From assembly GCF_025399195.1 (NCBI RefSeq), contig NW_026252129.1, forward strand, positions 124,001-188,000: a stretch of 64,000 bases of DNA, written 5' to 3'. The DNA is from Umbelopsis ramanniana AG. Its lineage: Eukaryota; Mucoromycota; Umbelopsidomycetes; Umbelopsidales; Umbelopsidaceae. The position numbers were made by a program, and so were the translations under genes. Below the pieces are notes generated by a model. The model searched no databases. It was not told the origin of the DNA and saw only the letters and a list, made by a program, of their open reading frames with translations. Positions 9,789-24,944 of this stretch are shown piece after piece. Within the stretch, counting starts at the first letter, position 1. Each line of letters opens with the position of its first letter.

Positions 9789-12700
9789 ATGTTTGTTGAA
9801 GAGCTGATTATCGAAGGCTTCAAGTCCTATGTGTCGCGGACACAGATCACTGGCTGGGACCCAGAGTTCAATGCCATCACTGGTTTGAACGGCTCGGGCA
9901 AATCAAACATTCTGGATGCCATTTGCTTTGTTCTCGGTATTACCAACCTTTCTCAGGTACCCGTGCCGCTCGTCATGAACCACTCGCCAGTTTTCAAACG
10001 TTCTCACTATCTTTCCTTGGCGGTATAGGTCAGAGCCAGCAATTTACAAGATCTCATATATAAAAGAGGACAAGCCGGTATCACCAAGGCTTCAGTCACT
10101 ATCGTGTTCAACAATGACGATCGCTCCAAATCGCCTGTTGGCTTCGAAGCTTATCGTCAAATCACCGTCACCAGACAGGTATGAAGACAGTAAATAATCA
10201 AATCCTTGTAGACTTCTTGAAACGATCTGACTTTCATCACATCAACAGATATTGATGGGCGGTAGAACAAAGTATATAGTCAACGGTCATAATGCACAGC
10301 AACAAACTGTTCAGAACCTTTTTCAGTCCGTCCAACTTAATATCAACAATCCACATTTTTTGATTATGCAAGGTCGTATTACCAAGGTCCTTAACATGAA
10401 GCCTACGGAAATCCTCTCTATGATCGAAGAAGCGGCAGGAACGAAAATGTTCGAGGACAGAAAAGCGAAGGCATTTGCAACCATGACAAAGAAGGAGAAG
10501 AAAGTGGAAGAGATTAACACCGTAAGTTTGTTAGCCTACCAGGGTGTAAAAGTTATTCTGTTTTCTTGGCCATTTTTGAACCATTGTCTTTTCAATGTGA
10601 GCAGATTCTTCAAGAGGAAATCATGCCAAAGTTGAACCAACTGAGAACAGAAAAAAGAGTTTATCTTGACTATCAGAAGAATGAATCTGAAATGGAGCGA
10701 CTCAATCGTCTGGTCGTGGCAGCGGAATATGACCGACATGCAAAGAAACTGGATCGATCCAATGTAGATCAGGACGACCGAAAAGCCCGTTCGGAAGAAC
10801 TGCAAAAACTTGTTCAAGAACGTAACGCACAACTTTTAGCAATTGATGACGAAAGGTTGGCGTCTACAGCCAAGCAGCGCGAGGTATATATTGTTCCTGA
10901 CAGTATTTGCCTCTACTTTGTTATTAAACGTGCCATAAACGTTTTTAGCAGAACGCCGGAGAGGGTAGACTACAGAAACTGGAGGCGACAGTGCACGAAG
11001 CTTCTACTGCTCTTGTACGACTCAAAACTCAGGTTGACTTGAAAGAAACGTCGATTGCCGACGAAGAAAAGAATCTAGCCACTTTGGTAGCTACATACAA
11101 AGAGGTAAATATGAGATACCATCCTGCTTATCATGGTAGATCATTTTTTGAAATGCAAATGTAATTTTATGGCTAAAACTTATCATTGAAAATAGAATGA
11201 GCAAACTCAGGCAGAGCGAAAGACACAGTATATGACGCTGAATAACCAGTTCGAGCCGATGAAGGAAGAATTTGACAGGAAAACGAAGGAGATGCAAAAG
11301 ACCTCTGAATTGTTGCAGGCCCTGACGACTGGTGTGTCTGCGCAAGAAGGCCAGGAAAATGGCTATCTGGAGCAACTACAAGGTAAGAGGTGGAGCTTAG
11401 GCACTGAAAAAGGGTAATGGCAAAACTAAACCATCATCCATTCCATTCAGATGCAAAGAACACGGCCAATCGGGCGTCAACGATAGAAGAACAGGCTCGT
11501 ATCAAGATAAAGCATTTGGAAAAAGATTTGGAGGAGAGAACTGTTCAGGTTTCCAAGACTGAACGACAGAATAACGCGTTGCAAAATGACATCGCTGCTA
11601 AATTAAAAGACAAAGCAGACCAGACTGTAAGTTTTTGTTCATTTTTCATTATACATGCACATATCGCATACATTATGCTCACCGTACTTCCCTCAGCGCC
11701 AACTCCAATCCCTGAAATGGGATCCTGACTGGGAAGCACGTCTAATGGCGCAACGATCAGCTTCGCAAACAGCCATCTCTGATCTTAATGAAGTAAGCTT
11801 GGCTGTTTACAACGATAATGTCCGTTATGACCTTCTCCTAGCAAAGTTGCTTACAATGATTTCTACTTTAAGAAAGCAGAAAATTTATCGCACCGACTAT
11901 CCAACCTTGACTTTGTATATACCAACCCTACACCAAACTTTGACCGCTCCAAGGTGAAAGGATTGGTGGCGGAACTGATCAACCTTGACAAAGACAAATT
12001 TGATAATTCTACGGCATTGGAAATTTGTGCTGGAGGACGATTGTACAATGTGGTAGTGGAAAATGAAATCATCGGATCGCAACTACTGGATAAGGGCCAA
12101 TTGCGTCGGCGATGGACGCTGATTCCGCTCAACAAAATTCAAGCCTTCAAGGCATCAGCAGACAAGGTGGCAACTGCACAGCGACTTGCGCCAGGCAAAG
12201 TGGATTTGGCATTGACCTTGATCGGATACGACAGGGAAGTGCAGACAGCCATGGAGTGGGTATTTGGCAACACGCTGATTTGTAAAGACGCCGAGTCTGC
12301 CAAACGCGTAACGTTCGACAAGAGTGTTCGTATGAAGTCTGTCACCATTGATGGCGATGTGTATGACCCTTTCGGCACTCTTTCTGGCGGTTCCAAACCC
12401 AATTCAGCTGGCATTCTCGTCAAAGTACAAGAACTCCACGACATTCGGCAGCAAATCAAGCAGCACAAGGAGACTCTCGCCAACATCGATCAAGAGCTTA
12501 CCAATTCTCAACGTGTGATTAGCGATTACAAGAAGCGCAAAAATTTAATAGATCTCAAGTCACACGACATTCACTTGCTTCAAGAACAATTGCGCCAGAG
12601 TACTCACTCACAGGTACAGTGGTGTTGACAGCCATTAATGTAGTTCTTTTTTTTTTTTTCTAGATAGTTTTGCTGACAATATCGTTTTGGTTCATTCCAG

Positions 12701-14519
12701 CTGGTGACACAGGTTACATCTATCAAGGAAGAGCTGCAAACCCAGGAAAAAGCAATTGTATCAGCTAGGCGACAACGCAAGGACGCGTTAGAGGATTGTC
12801 AACGCATTGAAAAGGAGATGGCAGAATTTAACAGTGATAAAGGCAGCAAGTTAAAAGAAATGCAGCAAAAAATCACTTCTCTGAAAGCCGATATTTCCAA
12901 GGATAGCTCCAAGATCAAGAACATGCAACGTGAAGTTCAAACTTTGAAGATGGAACTAGGTAGGTTTCAGTACACATTTATGAATGTGCATGGTGTATAA
13001 TGATATTAAATGTCTTTCCGATCGACAGAGCAAATGGATACCGATGCCGCAGCTGCTCAAGCGGAAATCTCTCAATTACGAGAAACCATTGAGGAATACA
13101 AACGGGAATGTGCTACAGCCAAGAGCGATATGGCCACACTCAAAGTGAGTTACAGTATACAGCGATGGAAATGAGTATCGGCAAAGCGTCTAATGCATTG
13201 ATTTATTAGCAAAAACATGATGAGGAAAAGGCCGAGTTGCAAAAGGAACATGAAAAACTCGAAGAGTTCAATCAGGAGATCGAGCGATTGAACAAGGAGC
13301 ACAAACGTATCACTGAAGAACTGACGGAAGCAAACTTAGAAGCACAAAAGTTGACTCACGAAATTGAAAAGTTCCAAAAGGAACAGAACAATTCCGAGCA
13401 AATTCTACGCGACCTTGAGACACATCATGATTGGATTACCGATCAGAAAGGGTAAGTGTGATCGCACTAGAAACAATTAGACGGTTGAGCCTAATTTAGA
13501 ACACTTCGGCTAGTTTGTTTGGCAAGCCCGATACACCTTATGACTATCGGGATGTCAACTTGGGGGATGCCAAAAAGACGCTCCAGCAGTTGGTTGACAA
13601 GCACGAAACCATGCGCAAGAAGATTAACGTCAAGGTCATGAACATGATTGACAAGTAAGTGACACTGGGGATGTTTCCCGCGAGAAACCCGTCTATCGTA
13701 TTTCATCAGACCTTGATTGTTTAATTCATTCTTTTTTAAGCGTGGAAAAAAAGGAGGCAGGGCTGAAGCAAATGTTGATCACAGTTCAAAAGGATAAACA
13801 AAAGATCGAAGACACCATTGTGACGCTTGATAATTACAAGAAAGAGGCGTTGCAGGCCACCTGGGAAAAAGTCAACAAGTAATACACATCCTAGCTTACG
13901 GATAGTTGTTTTGGGTCACAGAGAACTAACACTGCCTGTCATTTAGGGATTTTGGTGATATCTTTGGTGAGTTACTGGCCGGAAACACTGCCAAACTGCA
14001 GCCTCCCGAAGGAAAAGCCATATCCGATGGCTTGGAGGTCAAAGTGTGTTTGGGAGGTGTTTGGAAGCAAAGTTTGACGGAACTTTCTGGTGGACAAAGG
14101 TAGGCGTCATTTGAGCTAAGCTTACGAGCGAATGGTGTTCTGCAATTATGTCATGTGTTGATTGTTTTCAATTTGCTATTAGATCTCTCATCGCGCTATC
14201 GCTCATTCTGTCCCTACTGCAATTCAAACCTGCACCCATGTATATTCTAGACGAAGTGGATGCGGCACTGGATTTGTCTCACACTCAGAATATCGGTCAC
14301 CTCTTGCGGTCCAGATTCAAGGGCAGTCAGTTCATTGTTGTTTCGCTGAAGGATGGTATGTTCAACAACGCCAATGTCCTTTTCAAAACTCGTTTCAGAG
14401 ATGGTACCTCTGTGGTAGAACGTACTACCACTCGGGTACGTAGCAAGGAGAACGAGATGGCAGCTCCTGCCCCTCGAACAAAACGTTCAAGAGACGATGC
14501 CAACGCTCGATCCAAGTAG
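9789..14519 (+). CDS. SMC2: Condensin subunit SMC2
   Basis: SMC2 (Cut14) is the ATPase that pairs with SMC4 in condensin for mitotic chromosome compaction. Sixteen exons fit in phase: 9789-9956, 10029-10178, 10249-10521, 10605-10883, 10949-11104, 11196-11382, 11451-11626, 11697-11792, 11873-12613, 12701-12959, 13029-13144, 13210-13451, 13514-13654, 13741-13878, 13947-14099 and 14183-14519. They give 1203 aa (human 1197). Walker A GLNGSGKS is at 32-39. The first coiled coil is followed by the hinge from about 524 ([13 protein letters not shown]) and the SMC2-typical [13 protein letters not shown]. The second coiled coil leads to the LSGGQR signature near 1088 and Walker [12 protein letters not shown] near 1112. 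For exon 9 the acceptor at TTTAAG was chosen because the more obvious CTAG breaks the frame. High confidence. Confidence 0.96.
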
Positions 14520-14806
14520 ACACACTCTACATGATGTATTATAAGTCAAATTTGTGGTGATAAATTATTATTTTTCTTATCGCAATGCTAATAAAGAAAA
14601 CAATAGAAATATAACCGTAAAGAAATGGAAAAAAAGGTAGCTACTATGGTGTAGAAGCTACGTGGTGGAGATAACTTGTTGGGGGAGGGGTTTATACATT
14701 CTAAAAGAGTCTATGATACAAAAGATCCAAAGAAAAGAAAAAGGAGAAACGTATGTAAAATTGAGAAAAGAAACTGTACAATCCTTAAAGAAAACAAAGC
14801 TCAAAT

Positions 14807-17800
14807 CTAGTAGCCTTCAATGCCTTTAGGAGCTATACGCTGGCGCTTATCACGTCTTGGTCGGGTGCTGATGCTATTTTGGGCCTTCCATTCGGTGGGT
14901 AGATGAAATCGATAATCTTCATCCAGAAGAGCTGGATCAAGCTTCCAATGCTGAGACTGAATAGCAGATACGCGTCGCAGACTGGCTACGGCAGCAGCGT
15001 TAGGCTTGATGGATTGCAAGGTATGGTCATATTGCATATCTGCAGGTACCGTTCCTTGCGGCAGGAGTTGCACCATGGTAGCCACGGCTGAATTGGCCAA
15101 TGGTTGCAAAGCATAGCCACCTTCAAGCGACAATACCAAGCGGCCGTTCGACACCTCGTCAGCTAGTTCCCGAACAAGACTAGTCATAATACCGTATCCT
15201 CTAGGAGTGACACAATAACCACCAAGCTAATAATTCAAACAACAGTTTAGTATGGGATTCGCAAAGAAACCTACTTTATCTTTTCATGTAGTACCAACTT
15301 ACATTTTCGGGATGACCTTCAGCAGCGTCAAATCCAGCAGAGACGAATATCTACGCGATGAGATGGCAACATTAGTAAATGAGGAGGATGGATTAGGAAG
15401 GTTAGATGAAAACTCACAAGGTCAGGGTTAAACTGGCGAGAAATCGGCAAGACAAGGTGATAGAAGGCAGCTATAAACTCTGTATCGCCCATTGGTTCTG
15501 AAAATAGAGCAAATCAACATCCTGAACCAAAATTTATATTCCCACCATGAGGGGGTTATCACACTCACTTTGTTTCTCAAGCTCACTGAAAGCGATGTTG
15601 ACATTGAATCCCAATCCAGGGCCATCACCACATTCATCAGGAGCACCGCTAAAAGGGTAGAATTTACCAGAGTCCCAACGATGAATGGAGATGAAAAGCA
15701 CATTGGGGTTATTGTAGAAGATACGCTGAGTACCATTGCCATGGCTGTTTAGAAAAAAGAGAGACGTTGGGTGAGACAACTATAATGAAATAGGTGGCTT
15801 TTGTGCAACATGCTGGGAATAAAATGGTACATACTGTATATCCCTACGATTGACACTTTGTTAGTACCAATGTCACTGAAAAAATACATCTCTCAAGGCT
15901 GTAACTCACCAATCAATGATCAAAACCTTTTGGACAAGACTTCGATATAATTTCAACGACAAGGATGCTGCAACGCCAACGTTATTGAAGAAACAGAACC
16001 CCATCGCTTCATCTTCCTCAGCGTGATGGCCAGGGGGTCGAATCAACGCAAAGCCGTTCTTGATTCGACCATTGACGACTTGATCTACGACGTTGAGCAA
16101 CGTGCCAGCCGCCATTCTCGCCGATTTGGATGAATGCAATGGATGAAACGTAGTATCGACAGCTACACACAAAGAAAAACCCCCATTGATGAGCCATTTG
16201 GGGCTATCCTAACAACAACATTTTTGTTTTATCTTACCTATTCCAAGCTCTCCACAGGTCATTTTACAAACCAGGGTCGGTGGCGTGATCGGTACCAGAG
16301 AGGCATCCTGTGTCTCTTGATCCGCTTGACTTGGTTTGGTCGCTTTATCCGGCATAGCCGTCGAAAATCGTCGATGTTGTCGGCGAATTTGGTCGGCATC
16401 TGCCTGTACCACCACGTCTCCACCTACACCACGTAACATGGCACCAGGTCCAGAACCATGTCTCGTTCGTACTTGATTATCCTCTGGATTCAAGATGGAT
16501 AAAATGGAGGTGGCGCTGTTTCCCTGGGTATCGTTGTCTGTGACCATGGCATCCGGCTCAGAAGTCAGTGATGGCGTGGAGCAATAATTGCGAACATGCG
16601 TTTCAGTGTGTACACTCAGAAGCTCTTCAACAGTCGCTTCTCGTCCTTGCAACCTTCGGAAGTATCGCATCAAGCTATAGTCAACAACATCAGAGTTTTA
16701 GCATCTACCTAGCGCGCAATCGGGGGCAGTGAAGAAATTAGTGTGAGCGGGAAACTTACCCATTTCGGTATAAACCATCCATAATGCTGACCAGTCGATC
16801 AGGTCTTTCAGGGTGAATAGTGCGTTCACAGCCGCAAGGACAGGCATGTAAGAGCATTTGCTTGTCGTACGCGATGGCAGTATGGGTTCGAAGCTTCTCT
16901 GCTTCTTCGGTCTGATGATAGGCAGCAAAATCCCGCCACGAGCGGTCTTGTTCAGCGCCACGAGGGCCGTGGCGTAAGAATGGGTGGTGAGCACCACAGC
17001 AACGTATCAGATGTGGAGGAACCCATTCATCTTGCTCTGGAGGGAAGCCTTCATAATGAACAAAGATATTGCTGTCGGGGCTAGCCGGGTATGTTTCAAA
17101 ATCAACAATCCGGGCGACATGCCACGTGCCTTGCTCATCCGACTTGATACATTCGATTTTATCACCAAACGTATAAGGTCGATCGTAGCCAGAAGATGTG
17201 TTCGTAGCAGATAGGTTGGTGGGTTTGCTGTGGTTGGATCGAGATGGGTGCGTTTGGCTCTTTCCTTTTTAAACGACAAATTTTATCAGCGAACCAAATT
17301 ACTCGCTGGAGCGGGGCATAAACAAGGCCCATAAGAATTTTTTTTTTGTGTTTTTTAAAACTTACTGAAGCGGCCAGCTTTGCGTAGATGAAGCGACTTG
17401 AGTTCACGGGCAGTGTCACCTATGCTCCCATCGTCTTCGTACTCTCCATCATTTGACTCTGATTCTCCATAATAATTACCACTATCCGGTGACGTCCCAC
17501 CATCCGAGCTATTCATGTCATGCGACAGTTGTGGCGGTAACGGCGGTGGTTTCGCAGACGCTAGCTTTGCCTTTGGAAGTTGCCTCCGCCGCCGTTTTAG
17601 ACTTCCTGTGGATGAAACGCTGACGTTGCTATCACTTTCTGGTTCCACTAAATTTCGCTGCGGCGACAAACGACTGCGTAATAAATGTCCTCCAACTGAT
17701 GGGCGGTTTCCTCGCTGAGTCGTATCTTCTGATAAAGACCGTTGTAAAGGCAAAGGCAATCCATTCGCCGCGGTGCTGGTATTCAATGATTCTGTCTTTG

Positions 17801-17897
17801 GTCCATTTGAAAGCTTTTTAATTTTTTTTTGTTGGATTTTTTTTTGGGGGTTACTACTGGTTGATACTAAAATATGCCAACAACGCTTGCCATTCAC
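14807..17897 (-). CDS. Class II histone deacetylase with N-terminal chromo-barrel
   Basis: Zn-dependent lysine deacetylase of the Hda1/class IIa type, 819 aa. Nine exons: 17897-17366, 17264-16760, 16674-16238, 16162-15910, 15843-15835 (9 nt), 15744-15569, 15497-15418, 15350-15303 and 15226-14807. Residues 1-205 are disordered (poly-Lys, Ser/Pro, acidic). About 207-267 is a Tudor-knot/chromo-barrel-like module: [36 protein letters not shown]. Catalytic domain from about 304: Cys/His pocket [16 protein letters not shown], then a roughly 100-residue disordered insert, then RPPGHHAEE (536-541), WDIHHGNGT (576-584) and [11 protein letters not shown]. The Tyr of LEGGY (718) is intact, so the enzyme should be active. 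Vertebrate class IIa enzymes have His there. The start is the first in-frame ATG; an upstream exon is possible. Catalytic identity is certain; the N-terminal fold is inferred from sequence pattern. Confidence 0.92.
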
Positions 17898-19221
17898 AAT
17901 TGTTAACTCGTAAAGTTTACCTTGAAATAAGGCTCATTCTCCTCTTCGGGCTTTATCAACATGGAAGATATTGAAAAAGTACTGCGCTTTGTTTGCTCTG
18001 TGTGGGAGGCGCACGATGAATGACGTTGATACATTCGAAATGAACGTGGGGCAAGGGATAATCAGAGGAGGAGGAAGAGAAGGAAAAAGGACCCGTATGC
18101 AGAGAGAAATTTAGGATAAAAATAAAAAAAACATGTAGATTGCGTGCACACTAGCAAGTAAGCCAGCCCATGTCAGAAAGAGAAGAAATAAACTAAGAAA
18201 TGTATGTGTGTGGTGGGCATGGAATTATGGACTTGCAACAACAAAACGCTACCCATGGTAAAACGAAACATGGGAGAGGGGTGATATGGAAGAAGGGGTG
18301 TATGAAAAAGAAAAAGATCAGTATTTACCTTGACCAGCATCCTCAGGGTGGAGTAGTGATCGAATATCCATTGTCTGCCATAGATAAAAAGGACACGCAA
18401 ACGGATTATTAGTTTAGTTTTATGGGGAAGGAAAGGCGGCAATTTTTTTTTATACTAGTAGTCTACGGATGGGGCAGGAAAGTGTGTCTAATCGAATGAT
18501 TCAAGAAAAGAGAGATACATACCTTATTTTCAGAATGAACTAGATGTCTATGTACGATAAAGGAATAGGGAATAGGTGAAAAGGACTATGATAAAAGGTA
18601 TATTGATTGAAAGTGGTTGTAAGAAGGAAGAGCAAGAAAAAGAAACACAGTGAACAGGCTTTTGTTGCGCCGGGCAGCTGACTTTGAACATTTTTTCTGG
18701 CTCACTCATCGCTCCTTGGCTCAGCGTCCAGGCTGGCTGCCTGGTCATCTCGGAATCACAAAACAGAAAAAAAATTGGGCAAATGAAGTTCAGCCCCACT
18801 CTACAGAGCCAAAATGCAGTGAACCCTTAAGACTGATGATGACACTATAGAATATCCTCCGCCACGGCCAAAACGAATGTACTCTCAACTATGAAGGAAA
18901 GAAAAGAAATATATCCTTTACATAAATCACAGCAGGTCCCGTCTGTTTTGTTTGCCAGCGAAAGATGCTAAAGTTTAATTTTTGTTTCCTTTCAAGAGAC
19001 AGATGGGCTAGAGTAGGTTGGCAACATGGGAAAAAAGTGGGATAAACGATATGGAAAAAAAGGTACTTAAAAGGACGTGAGTGTGAAATATGGACTAGTC
19101 ATGTAGATGAACTTAGATCCGCTTTAGAGGAAAGAGAAAGAAAATAAAAGCGTTTGTACAAGATGATTATTCTTTGTTTGATAGAAAGTGAAATTGATGT
19201 TGCGGCTGTCAACTGCAACAT
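17898..19221. other. intergenic, HDAC promoter and UGP1 3' side
   Basis: 1.3 kb holding only short open frames in purine-rich DNA. I see no homology-bearing exon. It should contain the HDAC promoter/leader and the 3' UTR of UGP1. Confidence 0.45.
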
Positions 19222-21207
<1,986 letters not shown>

Positions 21208-22849
21208 GGTTTAGTGACGAAAAGATAGAGGGGCCAAGAGAAAAGGTGAAGAAAAGAAGAAGTAGACGGTGCGTTAGCTTTATGATGAACCGGGCTGGAA
21301 ATTTTGACGGTGATAACGTCATGACGCTCCACTCAGTCTCGATATTTTTTTTTTTGGTTGACGTTGAACCGAACAAGAACGCCCACCGCACGCGCCCCAA
21401 ACTTGAATTCGAACTAGACTTACCGAACCAGGCATATCAAATGATTTTGTTCTTGTAGAAGTGAGTTCCACTCCAAAGATTATGGGCTTATAAATGCTTG
21501 TGCTGTGCATTTTTTGAATCATTTTATACCATATTCTCCAGGCAGGGTCCAATTCGGAGATACTGCTGGAAACAAGGAGAAGGAAATCGTAAGCGGAAAC
21601 TTCCGCTCACGTTGCTCAATCAGTTCGTCGCATCAACGTCCCTTTCTTCTTGATGCAGTATAATTCCTTTATCAATGAGGATCTGCCTTACCCAAAAGTA
21701 AATTTTGAATTTTGGGTCAGCCGGATCAAATACATCTCTTTTTTGTTTGATTGAAGAATACTGTATTGCCTTGAAACAAAAATGAAATAGTGATATTCTG
21801 TTACAGCGACTGTGTATGAGATCACAACATTGTCATTTTCAAACCGACGTTCTACACATTTTTGAACGATATCCGATGTTCCATCAGGTACTGTGGACGG
21901 ACGATCATAATGATTGTATCTGCATTTTTGACCAAAGGCCGACGTCCGTTAACAAACTCAGGGCCAATCAGCGGCCTGATAAGTTGGCACGCTTGTCGTG
22001 CTTTAGGCTGCTACCCATTTGCCGTGCGATATCCATTCAGGACAAAGGAGGGGGGGGGGACTTTGCGAACGTGACAATGTTCAAAATAAGTAAATGAAAG
22101 TATTGTCCTTGTGGTAAGAACGACTCGGTATGCTCAATTTTCTTGTTTACAGTTCTCATTGAAATCACTAAGTCAGCCTATTACCTCCTTTCACCGGTAA
22201 CAAAAAAAAACAACCATAGAAACCTGACTATGTCCCCCCAGCATTCCCATTTTAGCATATAATTCTACGTGATTGGATCCAGGTAAAAAGGTGGGCGACA
22301 AGGCAATCATGAATTCATTCTTCGTCGACCCTATGCTACCGCAGGCTGTAACAAAAAGTCTTATGACGTATGATGGTATGGGGTTCTTTAAATTCAGATG
22401 GATAGATGGATTTAGATGAGCACAACCGAAGGGAAGAGTGAGTTTATTAAAATTTGTATCATATTGAATCAAAGGTATGGTATTAAAGAACATTTTGCTG
22501 TAGTCCAGGGTGAAGTAAGCTTTCGCAAGTTTTGTTGGCTCAAGACCTCAGCCGAGCAAATTTTTCGGTCGATTCTATTTCGCAGTACCACGCGGGGCAA
22601 TGGGCTTGAATCCCCGTTTTCTATCGCCTCTCGCTCCATCTTCATCTCTCTCTCTCTTCTGTTATATACCCTACCTATTCCCTTGAGCGCTACAAAGCAC
22701 GTCGTTGTTATAGCTGTATAAAGAAATAAGGAAGAAGTTGCGTTATATCTCGCCTATTTCCATTCAGCAGCTTCGAATTCTCTCAGCTTTAAATCTCCTC
22801 CATAACGCTTGCTCGACCTATTGCCGTTGCGTCGGCATCTAGCCAGTCA
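21208..22849. other. long divergent intergenic, UGP1 / casein kinase I
   Basis: 1.64 kb between divergent starts. Only short unsupported open frames are present. The part next to the kinase has CT-rich tracts and could be a long 5' leader. A poly-G run sits near 22050-22060. Confidence 0.45.
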
Positions 22850-24944
22850 ATGAGCGCACACCCATCTTCAGCAGAGAGTGCAGGAGGTTCTTCATCCGCA
22901 TCAAATGTAGTAGGCGTCCATTATAGAGTCGGTAAAAAGATAGGCGAAGGCTCTTTTGGTGTCATCTACGAAGGTAAAATATTCCCAACACAAAATATTC
23001 GCACCCAGGCTGATCCTGCATTCAAACCAACTTTCTTTGTTAAAAAAAAAAAGGTACCAACCTACTCAATAACCAACAAGTGGCCATAAAATTTGAGCCT
23101 CGCAAATCTGAAGCTCCACAACTGCGAGAAGAGTACCGCACATATAAGATTTTGAATGGATGCCGTAAGTATTAGAATTCGTTTTTTTTAAAAAATTCTT
23201 CTCTGGTCACCGACGCCGCCGCCGCCTCCGCCTACCCAACCCCCTTGATCTCATTTGGTTTCACCTAGTACTGACTGACTTTTGGTACTACAGATGGTGT
23301 ACCCAATGCCTATTATTTTGGCCAAGAAGGCATGCACAATATACTGGTAATTGACATGTTAGGTCCGAGCTTAGAGGACTTGTTTGATATGTGCGGTCGC
23401 CAATTTTCTCCAAAAACGGTTGCTATGGTCGCCAAACAAATGGTTAGTTCGAAGGGGATTGTCGTATGCATGGCTTTATTGGATGCTGACACCGTATTTA
23501 AACTTTAGTTGAATCGGGTAGAAACGTTGCACGAACACAACCTGATATACAGAGATATCAAACCAGACAACTTTTTGATCGGCAGGCCAGGAACCGACAC
23601 AGCCGATCTTGTTTTCATGATTGACTTTGGCATGGCCAAGCAATATCGTGACCCAAAAACCAAACAGCATATCCCTTACCGCGAACGAAAGAGTTTATCC
23701 GGTACAGCTCGCTACATGAGTATCAATACCCATTTAGGCAGAGGTGAGCAAAATAATTGCGGAGTCCAACAAATGAGATAATATATTCATCTCGAGTCAT
23801 ATTTTTTTATCCCCCTTTCTTTAGAGCAATCGCGTCGTGATGATCTAGAAGCCCTAGGTCATGTTTTCATGTACTTTTTACGCGGTCAGCTGCCATGGCA
23901 AGGTCTCAAAGCCGCAACAAACAAGCAAAAGTATGAGAAAATCGGTGAAAAGAAGCAAAGCACTCCAGTAAAGGATCTATGTCAGGGCTTCCCGGGTATG
24001 TGTAGACTGTATGCAGGTTAAATCCGGCTACTTAGCTTATACGCTAACATGTGACCGTCGTCTTTCAGAGGAGTTTGGCATCTATCTACAATACGTTCGT
24101 AAGTTAGGCTTTGAGGAGCTACCAGATTACAATTTCTTGCAAGAGCTATTCAATAAGGTGATCAGAAATGGTGGTCATACCGATGATACTGTATATGATT
24201 GGAAACTTTTGAACGACGGTAAAGGATGGGAGGTAAGCAATATTTTCCAGTCATTATTTTCTGCTGTTTCTTGCAAATACTGGTTTGATCTTTTGGTCCA
24301 TATGCGTTTTCCTCCTCCCCTTTCATTTCGAACACTCTGTGCTCGGCAAATGGTTCTCTTATATTTTGACATCCCGCTCCTTATTGTAGACAATCGAAAG
24401 AAAACCAAAACCCACACCGTTGATGCTTACCTATCCTGATCCAGAGTAATAGATATTCCCCATCTCCCCTCCCCCTTCATCTTGTAATTTACTACTTCAC
24501 ACGCACATGTATACTTCAGAGCAAACCATTAACAGCATCTTTTCTTGCGATTCAACCAACATCGGTCAATTTTTCTGACCTACATCATTTCTTTTGCTCC
24601 GTCAGCCCCGGTCATCCATCTATCGCCACCATATTAACCGAAACACCCAATTGCTTCATCAATCATCGTCACAACAGCCACTCAACTCTGCACTCAACGT
24701 ACCACCCAATGCCGCCCAGCAAATCCTGCAACACTCGAACTCGCGTGCTAACAGGCAGTCGCGAACTTCTGGGACTAACAAAGAAATCCGCCAGAGTTAT
24801 GTGACCGAACAACCGAATGTGTATAGAGCTAGTCAAGCTATGGAAACTGAACCCGGTCCAAAACGCCACCAACAAGAAGCTCATCCAAAACCGAAACGCC
24901 GCGGATTCTGGTCTGCAATCACATGCGGCCTTTGCAGCTCATGA
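22850..24944 (+). CDS. Casein kinase I (YCK/Cki-type, membrane-anchored)
   Basis: Ser/Thr kinase of the CK1 family, about 463 aa. Exons: 22850-22973, 23054-23164, 23294-23442, 23509-23743, 23825-23995, 24069-24232, 24390-24445, 24522-24564 and 24606-24944. Gly loop GEGSFG is at 32-37. [28 protein letters not shown] and the CK1 signature [16 protein letters not shown] are intact. LLNDGKGWE matches the end of yeast Yck kinase domains. The basic, Gln-rich tail ends [13 protein letters not shown]; cysteines there suggest palmitoylation, as in Yck1/2, so a plasma-membrane or endosomal site is inferred. The junction after DPE is the weak point: a simple splice into the last exon breaks the frame, and I used a 43-nt exon with a weak GTCAAT donor. 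Without splicing the frame stops at TAA just after DPE. Confidence 0.9.

Noticed and set aside
22035-22065. Poly-G run
   Set aside because: Simple homopolymer of about nine G's without telomeric or repeat structure.
22580-22625. GGGCTTGAATCCCC, a possible tRNA 3' arm
   Set aside because: No matching 5' acceptor strand or anticodon arm within 100 bases; it is probably leader sequence of the kinase gene.
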